From Haliotis asinina (Eukaryota > Mollusca > Gastropoda > Lepetellida > Haliotidae), in assembly GCF_037392515.1 (NCBI RefSeq), contig NC_090295.1, forward strand, positions 21,220,001-21,284,000: DNA of 64,000 bases, in the 5' to 3' direction. A program made the translations under genes and the position numbers. The notes below the pieces were generated by a model that was not told where the DNA came from, did no database searches, and was given only the letters and a program-made list of their open reading frames with translations. This document shows, piece by piece, positions 11,361-22,470 of this stretch; position 1 is the first letter of the stretch; each line of letters opens with the position of its first letter.

Positions 11361-12303
11361 CTGTGTGAAGGAAGACAAAACAGACATCATGAGTAAAAAC
11401 AGGAGACTAACATATAGTACCACAGTGGAACTCGGAAAATATTTCATTTGAAATGAAAGAAAATCTGCCATGTAAATTCAAAAGGAGTCCACTGAAGTGG
11501 GAGAACCTGAGGAAAATCAGGACTTGCTTCATTTTCGGCTTCAACATAGCAGGGTGGGCAGAAAGAAATTATGATTCTGTAAAACATCCAAACAGGTAAG
11601 GTATTCAAAGTGATTATATTCATCTAAGCAGTAATAAAACTCACTCACTAATGACAGTGTGTGTATTCCTTTAATGCCTCTGATCTTTCTGGTGTGATTT
11701 ATTGTGATAAAGTTCTGGACAGTTTGAAGGCGTAATTCTGTTTAACGATTATGGTCTTATTGTATGCTTTTTTCCATTGAAATGATGAAAAGCAGACTTC
11801 TAATTCAATCCCACTTGAGTTTCAGCGCAAACATCAAGTGTCACTACAGGCAGTTGGTTTGAGAACACAATTGTTAGGGACAGTTATTTGCCATGAAATA
11901 TATTTTTGTACTTTACTGCCAGGTTAGAGTGACATAACTTTGAAGATCCAGTTTTAGTTTAACATTCATGGAATCCAATTCGGATATTATCAAACTGTTT
12001 CAAACAGAAGACTTTCAACTATTCAATTTGTGCATGCCTTTGACAAATGAATTTGGGTTAGAGAAGAACAGAAAATACTTGAATGAGTCTCAAATTGTTA
12101 AAAGTGAAATAGATGCACCACATGCAACATAATAGCCTCCATGGTATACCTGAAATTAAATCTTCATCATTTGGTGAAGCAGGATATAAGGTGTGTTGCA
12201 TTATAACTTAATTTATAGGTCTTGGAACCAAGTCATTCAGATATGTTCAATAAAAAAGGAAGAACATTTTTCTGCTGAAAGTGAAGAAGGTGTATGAAAT
12301 AAA
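11361..12303. other. No gene seen
   Basis: AT-rich unique DNA between a SINE and the first of three adjoining tandem arrays. Confidence 0.5.
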
Positions 12304-13260
12304 GTGCTGGTCTGGTTGGGGGAAATGGTTGTTGATCTGTGTGCAGAAAGCACTGGTTTGGTCTGTAGGTGGTGTTGGTTGGGCCTGAAGGAGGTGTTGG
12401 TTAGGGATGTTAGTAGTGTTGGGATATGTTGGGTGAGGATGTTGGAAGTGTTGCTTGGGGATGTTGGAAGTGTGGGTTGGGCCTTGAGTTCTTGCTTGGG
12501 GATGTCGGAAGTGTTAGTTGGGTACTTTGGAGGTCTTGGTTGAGGATGTTGGGAGTGTTGGTTTGGAATGTGTAGGATGTTGGTTAGTTTGTAGTTTGAG
12601 GTGTTGGTTAGGCCTGCAGGCTTGGTGCAGATGTTGACTGTTTGGCTGGGGATTTGGGATGTGTTGGTTGGGCCAATACAAGGTCTTGGTTGTGGATGTT
12701 GTAAGCGTTGGTTTGGAATGTGTGGGATGTTGGTTAGGGATATTTCAGGTGTTGCTTGGGTAGTTTGGAGGTGTTGCTTGGGGATGGAAATGTTGGTTGG
12801 GTCTACAGCATTTCTTTACTGGTGATGTTGGAGGTCTTGGTTGGGAATGATGGAGGTCTTGGCTGGGCATGTAGGAGGTCTTGTTGGGAGTGTTGGTTGG
12901 GGATGTAGGCAGTGATAGTTGGGGATGCAGGAGGTTTGGGTTTGGGATCCTGGAGGTATTAGTTGGGAATGCAGGAATTGTTGGTTGGGGTTGTAGGAAG
13001 TGTTGGTTAGGGGTGCAGGGTGGATTGATTGGGATGTATGAGCTGTTGGTTGGGGATGTAGGAGATGCTAGTTGGGGATTCAGGAAGTGTTGGTTGGTTG
13101 GGGATGCATGAGGTTTTGGTTAGGTATCTTGGAGGTATCCGTTGGGGATGTAGGAAGCTTTGAGTGGGATATATGAGCTGTTGGCTGTTGGGGATCTGTG
13201 AGGTGTTGGTTGTAGATGTTGGAGTTGTTAATTGTGGATGTTGCAAGTGTTTGTTATGCA
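12304..13260. repeat. G-rich ~22-bp degenerate tandem array
   Basis: Units resemble GTGTTGGTTGGGGATGTTGG plus AGGT. They are degenerate, with copies that have lost or gained a few bases. The plus strand is strongly G/T biased, with many GG, GGG and GGGG runs, so a two-tetrad G-quadruplex is conceivable. Short open frames inside it (for example 12304-12543) follow from the lack of stops in the unit. Confidence 0.85.
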
Positions 13261-13392
13261 GCTTCGTCCAGAAGGAGGTGTTGGTTGGAGATGATGGTTG
13301 GGTATTGTGGAGGTGTTGTTGGGGATGTAGGTTAAGTCATTTGTGTTGGTGTAGGTGTGGGAGGTGTTTGGCCAGGTAACACTGAAGGCTGG

Positions 13393-15897
13393 AGTGGATG
13401 AGATTATACAGGATGGAGCAGATGAGATTATGGAGGATGGAGCAGATGAGATTATGGAGGATGGAGCAGATGAGATTATGGAGGATGGAGCAGATGAGAT
13501 TATGGAGGGTAGAGCAGATGAGATTATAGAGGATGGAGCAGATGAGATTATGGAGGATGGAGTGGATGAGATTATAGAGGATGCAGCAGATGAGATTATG
13601 GAGCAGATGAGATTATAGAGGATGGAGCAGATGAGGTTGGAGCAGATGAGATTATGGAGGATGGAGTGGATGAGATTATAGAGGATGCAGCAGATGAGAT
13701 TATGGAGGATGGAGCATATGAGATTATGGAGGATGGAGCAGATGAGATTATGGAGGATGGAGCAGATGAGATTATGGAGGATGGAGCAGATGAGATTATG
13801 GAGGATGGAGTGTATGAGATTATAGAGGATGGAGCAGATGAGATTATGGAGGATGGAGCATATGAGATTATGGAGGATGGAGCAGATGAGATTATACAGG
13901 ATGGAGTGGATGAGATTATAGAGGATGCAGCAGATGAGATTATGGAGGATGGAGTGTATGAGATTATAGAGGATGGAGCAGATGAGATTATGGAGGATGG
14001 AGCATATGAGATTATGGAGGATGGAGCAGATGAGATTATGGAGTATGGAGCATATGAGATTATAGAGGATGGAGCAGATGAGATTATGGAGTATGGAGCA
14101 TATGAGATTATGGAGGATGGAGTGTATGAGATTATGGAGGATGGAGTGTATGAGATTATAGAGGATGGAGCAGATGAGATTATGGAGGATGGAGCATATG
14201 AGATTATGTAGGATGGAGCATATGAGATTATGGAGTATGGAGCATATGAGATTATAGAGGATGGAGCAGATGAGATTATAGAGGATGGAGCAGATGAGAT
14301 TATGGAGTATGGAGCATATGAGATTATGGAGGATGGAGCAGATGAGATTATGGTGGATGGAGCACATGAGATTATGGAGAATGGAGCACATGAGATTATG
14401 GAGGATGGAGCACATGAGATTATGGAGGATGGAGCAGATGAGATTATGGAGATGGAGCCGATGAGATTATGGAGGATGCAGCAGATGAGATTATGGAGGA
14501 TAGAGCGGATGAGATTATGGAGGATGCAGCAGATGAGATTATGGTGGATGGAGCAGATGAGATTATGGAGATGGAGCGGATGAGATTACAGAGGATGGAG
14601 CGGATGAGATTATGGAGGATGGAGCAGATGAGATTATAGAGGCTGGAGCAGATGAGATTATGGAGGATGGAGTGGATGAGATTATAGAGGATGCAGCAGA
14701 TGAGATTATGGAGCAGATGAGATTATAGAGGATGGAGCAGATGAGGTTGGAGCAGATGAGATTATGGAGGATGGAGTGGATGAGATTATAGAGAATGCAG
14801 CAGATGAGATTATGGAGGATGGAGCATATGAGATTATGGAGTGTAGAGCAGATGAGATTATGGAGGATGGAGCAGATGAGATTATAGAGGATGCAGCAGA
14901 TGAGATTATGGAGCGGATGAGATTATAGAGGATGGAGCAGATGAGATTATGGTGGATGGAGCAGATGAGATTATGGAGGATGGAGCGGATGAGATTATGG
15001 AGCATGAAGCAGATGGGATTATACAGGATGGAGAAGATGAGATTATGGTGGATGAAGCAGATGAGATTATACAGGATGGAGCTGATGAGATTATGGAGGA
15101 TGGAGCAGATGAGATTATGGAGGATGGAGCTGATGAGATTATGGTGGATGAAGCAGATGAGATTATACAGGATGGAGCTGATGAGATTATACAGGATGGA
15201 GCGGATGAGATTATGGAGGATGGAGCAGATGATATTATAGAGGATGGAGTGGATGAGATTATGGAGTATGGAGCAGATGAGATTATACAGGATGGAGCGG
15301 ATGAGATTATAGAGGATGGAGCAGATGATATTATAGAGGATGGAGCAGATGAGATTATGGAGCATGAAGCAGATGAGATTATACAGGATGGAGCGGATGA
15401 GATTATGGAGCATGAAGCAGATGAGATTATACAGGATGGAGAAGATGAGATTATGGTGGATGAAGCAGATGAGATTATACAGGATGGAGCTGATGAGATT
15501 ATGGAGGATGGAGCAGATGAGATTATACAGGATGGAGAAGATGAGATTATGGAGGATGGAGCAGATGAGATTATACAGGATGGAGCAGATGAGATTATAG
15601 AGGATGGAGCAGATGATATTATAGAGGATGGAGTGGATGAGATTATGGAGTATGGAGCAGATGAGATTATGGAGAATGGAGCAGATGAGATCATGGAGAA
15701 TGGAGTGGATGAGATTATACAGGATGGAGCTGATGAGATTATGGAGGATGGAGCAGATGAGATTATACAGGATGGAGCGGATGAGATTATAGAGGATGGA
15801 GCAGATGATATTATAGAGGATGGAGTGGATGAGATTATGGAGTATGGAGCAGATGAGATTATGGAGAATGGAGCAGATGAGATTATGGAGGATGGAG
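13393..15897. repeat. 24-bp minisatellite, about 100 copies, open on both strands
   Basis: The unit is GATGAGATTATGGAGGATGG plus AGCA. The period of 24 is a multiple of three and the unit lacks stops in several frames. Plus-strand frames (for example 14949-15971, 340 codons) read as repeats of DEIMEDGA. Minus-strand frames (for example 13228-14415, 395 codons) read as repeats of ICSILHNL. Variants include ATACAGG, ATAGAGG, GGAGTGG and GGAGCGG. A few short units break the register. I see no start context, signal peptide or splice evidence, so I do not call a protein. Confidence 0.9.
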
Positions 15898-16190
15898 CTT
15901 ACATTACACCAAATATGGTAGTCTCTATGAGACCAGCAGGGACCATCAATCGGAATTACGGGTCAGAGTAACAGAGTTGGGAACTAATTGACAGGAAACT
16001 ATTATTTCCTCCAACGAAGGTGTCAAACCTAGAATTAGTTGTAACTATCAATTAGAAAGCTGGTGAAACCCTCATGATAATGGGTAATGGTATTGTAATG
16101 GCACAGGCACCAGTATAACAATGGAAGCTGCTATGGTGATGAGTTGTCAGCAGGAATTAAGATCATGTTTCACTTTCAATTACAGGAATG
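15898..16190. other. Short unique spacer
   Basis: Unique sequence between two tandem arrays. The plus-strand frame of the 24-bp array runs about 25 codons into it and stops at 15971. I see no gene. Confidence 0.5.
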
Positions 16191-17745
16191 CACAGCCCTG
16201 GGTTGATTAGAAGGCAGAATAGGTCCCTGGAGTCAATAGAATTGGGCCCTGTAGGGACAGGGATACAGTCACAGAACATCTCCCCAATGGCTCCACTGCA
16301 TTTTTGTCATTTGAGTCGACTGCAATAAGTACAAGTAAACCAATGAAAGGTCCCCCGTGATCCATGTTTGTCACTGGAAATGAGTAATTTCAGGAAGTGT
16401 TGGTTGGTTGGGGATACATGTGGTTTTGGTTAGGTATCTTGGAGGTGTTGGTTGGGGGTGTAGGAAGCTTTGATTGGGATATATGAGCTGTTGGTTGGGG
16501 ATCTGTGAGGTGTTGGTTGTGGATGTTGATTTCAGGACCAGTAATGCAATGACAGAATAGAACCTCAGTTCTCCATGTTTGTTATGAGAATTGACTGTTT
16601 CTTGGAAACGTAATTCAATGACAGAATATGTCCCTCTCCTCCATGTTGGTCATCTGAGTTGACTGTTTCTAAGACCTTTAATCCAATGACAGAATAGGTC
16701 CCCAGTCCATGTTGGTCATCTGACTGTTTCTAGGACCAGTAATCCAGTGAAAGGATAGATTCCCAGCAGCATTCGAAATAACCACCAGCCTGGAGGGCAA
16801 ACAACGGTTGCTATTGTATCAGGCAAGTAGTTTCAAATATCTGCAGGCGCTTGTGGCCTTTAGTAAATTTAGTCTTTTTTCTCAACAAGAATTTTTCATA
16901 CAGTTGTTTACTATATTAACATTCTAGAAGCAGTGATGATCCTCCATGTTACTGACAATATCGCTTTCTGGTATTTCAGTGCTTTGAGCACAGGAATGTC
17001 AACACCAGTCCTTAACAAACAAAAATGTCTCTCTCCACCATAGGCTTTGCTAATTGATTGTGTGGAAACAGTCTGAAACTGTGTATAAAGTGTCTAGTCT
17101 ACTTTGTTTTTATTGGTTTGACAAAATGGCCCTGCAGATTCGATGCAGGGCTTGTAGATTGTAAAGCCTGCACCCTGATGGCCAACTGACAAATTAAAGC
17201 ATTGCAAACACTGGACAGTTGTCCATGTTTGACATTAGAACTGACTGTTGTGAGGACAAGTAACCTAATGACAGAATAGATTCCCTGTCCTCTAGCTTGT
17301 GAGGACCAGTAATCCAATGAAAGAATAGATCTCCAGTCCTCTATGTTGCCAGGACCAGTCATTCAATGAAAGAATAGATCTCCAGTCCTCTATGTTGTGA
17401 GGACCAGTAATCCAATGGCAGAATAGACCTCCAGTGCTCTCTGTTGCCAGGACCAGTAACCTAATGACAGAATAGACCTCCAGTCCTCTATGTTGCCAGG
17501 ACCAGTAATCTAATGACAGAATAGATCTCCAGTGCTCTATGTTGCCAGAACCAATAATCTAATGACAGAATAGATCTCCAGTCCTCTATGTTGCCAGAAC
17601 CAATAATCTAATGACAGAATAGATCTCCAGTCCTCTGTGTTGTGAGGACCAGCAATCCAATGACTGAATAGATTCCCAGTCCTGTATGTTATAGGCACCA
17701 GCAATCCAATGACTGAATAGATTCCAAGTCCTCTATGTTTGTCAC
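16191..17745. repeat. Tandem array with 49-bp units and longer diverged units
   Basis: The clearest part, about 17230-17745, has 49-bp units containing AGGACCAGTAATCCAATGA, CAGAATAGATCTCCAG and CCTCTATGTTG. The spacing of 49 bp is measured between the repeats at 17302 and 17351. The earlier part (16191-16760) has longer, diverged units of about 65-80 bp with the same AATCCAATGACAGAATAGG core plus CATGTTGGTCATCTGA. The stretch 16800-17200 is mostly unique. Confidence 0.8.
16388..16531. repeat. Displaced copy of the upstream G-rich array
   Basis: This segment closely matches 13081-13225. Shared blocks in order include AAGTGTTGGTTGGTTGGGGA, TTTTGGTTAGGTATCTTGGA and GATATATGAGCTGTTGG. It sits inside the 49/75-bp array, 3.3 kb from its source. 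ATTTCAGGA occurs at 16387-16395 and again at 16529-16537. Confidence 0.85.
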
Positions 17746-18717
17746 CATTTCATTACATTCGAATGTATGTGATAGGAAACCTTTTGGTGATGTTTTGTCA
17801 GAATAATTGTCACACATCATTTGAAGAACTGGGGAAGCTCTGCATGTAATGGAGTGCACTGTTACAGGGCATGTGAATTTAAAATTTGGCTTCCTTAAAG
17901 AGCTTCCTTAAACATGTCCTACCCTGTTGACCCTGCAACTAATGCGAAGGCAAGCCTTGGATAGTTGTTACTTTATCAACTCATGTTATATTTGATATCA
18001 GTAGACACTTGGGTGAGAATCTCTATATGTACTAAAACAAACACCCTGTCTCCAACAAATATTGCCTTCCTTGAATATTCAAACAGACTGTTTAAGATTT
18101 AAGTTTGTTAGCTCGAAGGAATATCATTCTTTAAGTTTTATCAAAAATTCCTGAACTTTCATAGCCACTGAAGAATTTCTGATATTATACCTTTATGAAA
18201 AGTTGAAGGGATCAAATTCCCTCCAATCCCGTGACAGGTGGAATGAGAGGATGTTGACTTTTCCAGAAAGTATTCAGACTGCTGACAAGAAAACAAAAAG
18301 GTCAACTGCAGCTTAAAGCAGGCAATTTCTTGAATGTGATTAGAAAATGGCAGCACAGATGGTTCAAGAAGACAAGTCATGGAGAGACTACAAATGGCAC
18401 AAATGTGACTAGCAGATAGGGACATGCCCTGGAGGAGAGCAATGGGATGACATATTTGTCAGTACATGATTCTGTGGACCTTCCTTTATAATGGGAAGCA
18501 CATCAGTGTTTTACCAATGAATTAGCAGATCCACAGGTACTGTAGCTCACCTTCATGTGTTAAACTTGAGTGGTCATTGTGAATGTCTTAACTCAAGAAT
18601 AATAATATACACAATTTGTACAGCATCCTGTATGATTTAGGAGTTAAAACACTTTAAGTTCTTTTGCACTTTCTGATAACACAGATTCAGAAATTTCATC
18701 CCAGATCCTGAATACAG
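17746..18717. other. No gene seen; contains a dispersed repeat at 18235-18465
   Basis: Unique sequence apart from the dispersed repeat listed separately. The 88-codon minus frame at 18159-18425 coincides with that repeat and shows no known domain. Confidence 0.5.
18235..18465 (+). repeat. Dispersed repeat, inverted partner at 34840-35080
   Basis: AAGAAAACAAAAAGGTCAAC, GGCAATTTCTTGAATGTGAT, GAGACTACAAATGGC and GGGACATG occur here on the plus strand. The same blocks lie in the same order on the minus strand at about 34860-35020. The two copies are an old interspersed element. At the second copy it is joined to hAT-MITE-like sequence, so it may be internal sequence of a larger hAT element. Confidence 0.75.
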
Positions 18718-18826
18718 CAGGGCTCAAATTAGAGCTTTGTTCCTTGCAAGGGGCAACCCAATTTTTCAAAGTGCAACCTAATTATTGGTCTCATTTACAC
18801 CAGGTGCAAGTCAAGTTTTAGAGGGT
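18718..18826 (+). mobile_element. Second left end of the hAT-like family
   Basis: CAGGGCTCAAATTAGAGC followed by TTTGTTCCTTGC, GGCAACCCAATTTTTCAAAG and TGCAACCTAATTATTGGTCT aligns throughout with the left end at 7928. No matching right terminus was found downstream, so this copy is truncated or its right end is unrecognisable. Confidence 0.7.
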
Positions 18827-19329
18827 AAACTTCTGACCAAAACATGTAAGTAGTAAGGGGTACAAAGTAATAATAATAGCCATTTATAAAGTCCCTGTTT
18901 CGACACACTTGTGCATGCTCAAAGAATGGTGCTTGCATTTGTTTCCCATAGTGTTGTTACAATTATATGCCCCAAAATATGAAAGGGGTTTTACTAAACT
19001 CTTACAACATTGCTTTCAGTTAATCTCAGTCTCTCATGGCTGTCAACTGCATTGTTTGACCCAAGCATAAAAGTACATTATATAATTATGCATTGATGTA
19101 TTTAGCATCTCTGATGCTAAACTAAATAAAATTTGGACGTGTTCCTTTTTAAGAAGGGGTTTAATATCACACAATATCACCTGCAGTGCCAACACAAGGA
19201 CTGGCTATAAACATTGATAATATAAAACTTTATTATCGAAGATAATATTAATAAGAAAATCGTGCTATCAATAATATCGTACATAAATGCGTGATAGAGT
19301 AAAATTTTAACTTACTCACACAGCACTAA
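18827..19329. other. No gene seen
   Basis: AT-rich unique DNA, including a TTATCGAAGATAATA short palindrome near 19230. Confidence 0.45.
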
Positions 19330-19610
19330 TAAGTTAGGTCTTTATTCACAGCACATTGTATTATCAATCTCAGCTCCCTGGGGAATATACAACTCTTGCA
19401 GTCACTGGGTGCACCAAGTTCATGTGGTTTTCCCATCCTTACAAGATACTGAATCACAGCTGGGTGGACAGGGACACATAGTGACAGTGCTTTGTCCAAG
19501 TTTACTGCACGTTGCTGTTCCTGCAACTAGGCATTTGCATGTATTCCTGTGGCCACCATCTGGTCATCTACCAAACAATTCGTGAGTTCTTTCAAGTGCA
19601 CAGGGTGGTG
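19330..19610 (-). mobile_element. SINE-C body
   Basis: The minus strand contains TGTGCACTTGAAAGAACTCA, CAGTAAACTTGGACAAAG, TGTCCACCCAGCTGTGA and CCCAGGGAGCTGAGATTGA in that order, matching the plus-strand copy at 50650-50960. The tRNA-like head is not recognisable. It ends near a GTGAATAAAGACC tail. The 66-codon minus frame across it is a by-product. Confidence 0.75.
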
Positions 19611-20540
19611 CACTGTCTGTTACTTTCTGACTTTTTTTGGCATTTTTACCAAAGTTCTCCCATATTTATCAATGATCAATCTACGTTTATGCAACAATTA
19701 TCGATAACATGACAATGATGTACACTGATTGCTTCATTCATTTGTTGAACACAACATGATTCAATGGAGCTATTTGAAAACTGAAAGAGGTTTAAACGTA
19801 GTGTTGGTGATAATACCAGTTAACCTGTATATTGTAGTTCGAACTGAACAATACAAAATATTGTGGTACATTTTTCATGAACCAGTTCACCCAAAAGGAT
19901 CAGCAATTTCTGTGACCATGATCGCTACTTTTCATGATACAGTCAAAAACACTAACATTGTATTCCCTTTATATTATAGTACATTAACAGTTTGGAGAAG
20001 GTTTATTGCCCCTAATTACTGGACATCTCTGTGTCTTTCAAACAATATAAATAAATAGCTGCAGACACTTTTTCTCAAGTTCCAAGCTTTAGACCGAAGT
20101 CCTCAATTTTCAGTTAATCCCTTGTACGATCATATCAAAGTCCTGCCAGTGGCCAGTAACATTGCTTCAAAGAAAGGAAACAACAGGAATTTCATTACCT
20201 GAAACCATGTGTTACACTTTCACAAAATACTGCAATAGATATACTACTACATGCCAACACATTTCACAATATATCACAATACGAAAATTTTGGCAATACC
20301 AAACACTATCTAAAAGCATGTAATTCAAAAGAAGGGGTGCTCACTTCATGCTACAGATTTCTAATAGGAGACACTATTAAGTGGGGAGGTTTTAAACATG
20401 TCAGTTATGGCTGTGGCCTTTGAATCAATACAAACAAAATATCTTAAAAGCCTTACTCTGAGACCATTTCTATGTAGGATATAGGACAGAGTCGTAGTTA
20501 GATTCCTCCTAAAGCCACGAAAAATATTTCCAATATTGTT
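19611..20540. other. No gene seen
   Basis: AT-rich. The 109-codon plus frame at 19729-20058 is the longest non-repeat frame here. It has no recognisable domain and no good splice or start context that I can defend. Confidence 0.45.
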
Positions 20541-20750
20541 TGGTTTGGTGTTAAACACTACACTCAGCAGAATTCCAGCTATATGGCAGCTGTTTGTAAA
20601 TAAGCATGCCTGAACTAGACAATCCAGTGATCAACAGCATGAGCATTGATCTATGCAAATGGGATATGATGATGTGTCAATCAAGTCAGCAGGTCTGACC
20701 AACCGATGCCCTTAGTGACCTCTTGTGATAGTTATTGATAACTGAAGATC
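20541..20750 (-). mobile_element. SINE-B, head missing
   Basis: Antisense tail ACACTCAGCAGAATTCCAGC, then ATATGGCAGC, ACTAGACAATCCAGTGATCA and CAAGTCAGCAGGTCTGACCA. Similarity fades in the CTTGTGATAG region and the head is absent. Confidence 0.75.
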
Positions 20751-21997
20751 AGTCTAACCTAAAACTTCTAGGCTTTCAAATAATTCAGTGAGTGTATCAC
20801 ATCCATGGGCAATAGTGGTCTGACAATCTCCTATCCTGCTTGCTTCATCTCTGATAAGTGTCTGATACATTAACCACACAGACTATCATCATTTTTTTTT
20901 ACATTAAATCCACCAGTGGTTATTTACTGAGAATAATGAGATAAAAAAAAATTGATAAAAAACATCCTTGGTTTGATCTTGAAACTGACATTTTCTGGCA
21001 AATCATCCATGAAGATGCCAACAAGTGATTTTAATCGGAGCTTTCCCATAGAAACAGTTTTGCTGCAAGACATGTTTGTCATTCTGATGGGGTAAATGAT
21101 ATTATTGACATATGGCCATCGTTTACTTTAACAGGATCAGTTCCAGTTGAACAAGAGCAGTTCGAACAAATGCCTCGATTCAAAGCAACAGTCATTGTTT
21201 GACAGTGACTGATCAACCATATTGGATGTTGGGGATACATGTGTGAGTAGACAAATCTCTGACATCAATTGTAGAGAGAAGGTATGAGATGCCAATACGA
21301 GGAGCACTGTCAGGTGAGCGAGTACATTACAGTGTGTTCCAGTTAATAGAAATAATCCAACAATGGTTGCAGTGACCAAACAACCACACAATCAGTCACA
21401 CTTTCTCAGAATCGAACACAAATGATTATGTCATTACTGTTTTTGTGTTTGAAACCCTTGAGGATGAAACATTTCTTAGAAGTTGTCAGGGCCAGAAAAC
21501 ATGTTTAATTCTTAGAAATCTCATGATTGAATATTTTTTGAAAACCCGGCCGGGGAACTTTATGTTCTGAACTCCTGGTACAATACTCATCACTTTAAAG
21601 TAGCAAGTTGCATCATTTTACTTTGGATTTGAAATTTGTAAATACACTTTGCACAGTTTCTAAATGAAACAACAACCAAATCCCAATAGAGAACCACAAG
21701 TTTTTTTCTTTATGCTTATCTGCAACAACATCCTGAATAGACAAATCTTAAAAAAAATGCTAACCAATTTTTTTCGATGACTGTTTTCTGATTGGTAATG
21801 AACCAGTCATCAACTGTGAGACTTCACTAGTTCTATGTGGGTCATCGTACATTGTAAGAAGTCCTAAATCACACGTCAGTTTGCTGTGAACTGTCAACCA
21901 CATTTGTGCAATAATCAAATAAGAACCTATCTAATGGGTTTGGATGAGGAAAGGCCTTGGCTTATCTGTGGTGCCACAAATAAAATGAGCTTTGTCT
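20751..21997. other. No gene seen
   Basis: AT-rich unique DNA. The 84-codon minus frame at 21137-21391 is unremarkable. Confidence 0.5.
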
Positions 21998-22260
21998 CGT
22001 CAGGGGAAGATCTGGGTAGAGTAGGACCTCATCAACCCATGCTTCCTACAACAGGTGACTATTATTAACTTGTCGTAAGAGGCAACTAACAAGAATGGGT
22101 GTTCAGGCTCGCTGACTTGGTTGGCACATGTCATCATGTCCCAAATGTGTAGACCGATGCTCCTGCTGTTGATCACTGGATTGTCTGGTCCAGACTCAAT
22201 AATTTACAGACTGCTGCCATATAGCTGGGATATTGCTGAGTGAGGAGTACACCTGAACTC
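21998..22260 (+). mobile_element. SINE-B, plus strand, continuing into a tandemised tail
   Basis: Degenerate head (AAGATCTGGGTAGAGTAGGA), then ATCAACCCATGCTTCC, CTTGTCGTAAGAGGCAACTA, GGCTCGCTGACTTGGTTGGC, GATTGTCTGGTCCAGACTC and the tail ATAGCTGGGATATTGCTGAG. Its tail end is the first unit of the repeat at 22190-22470. Confidence 0.85.
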
Positions 22261-22470
22261 AGTCAGTCAGTAATTAATTACAGATCGCTGACGTATAGCT
22301 GGGATATTGCTGAGTGAGGAGTACACCTAAACTCAGTCAGTCAGTAATTAATTACAGATTGCTGATGTATAGCTGGGATATTGCTGAGTGAGGAGTACAC
22401 TTAACTCAGTCAGTCAGTAATTAATTACAGATTGCTGATGTATAGCTGGGATATTGCTGAGAGTGGCATT
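22190..22470. repeat. SINE-B tail multiplied about four times (74-bp unit)
   Basis: GGGATATTGCTGAGTGAGGA recurs at 22227, 22301, 22375 and, partly, 22448. The spacing is 74, 74 and 73 bp. The unit runs from the ACAGAYTGCTG-TATAGCTGG segment through the tail and an ACTCAGTCAGTCAGTAATTA joint. The copies are nearly identical, so the expansion is recent relative to the SINE itself. Confidence 0.9.

Noticed and set aside
13228-14415. 395-codon minus-strand frame (ICSILHNL repeats)
   Set aside because: It is the antisense reading of the 24-bp minisatellite. Openness follows from a stop-free unit whose length is a multiple of three, and there is no start, splice or composition support for a gene.
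18159-18425. 88-codon minus frame
   Set aside because: It coincides with a dispersed repeat whose second copy (34840-35080) has stops and frameshifts relative to it. No domain is recognised.
19729-20058. 109-codon plus frame
   Set aside because: The longest non-repeat frame in the region, but it has AT-driven composition, no domain and no supporting signals.
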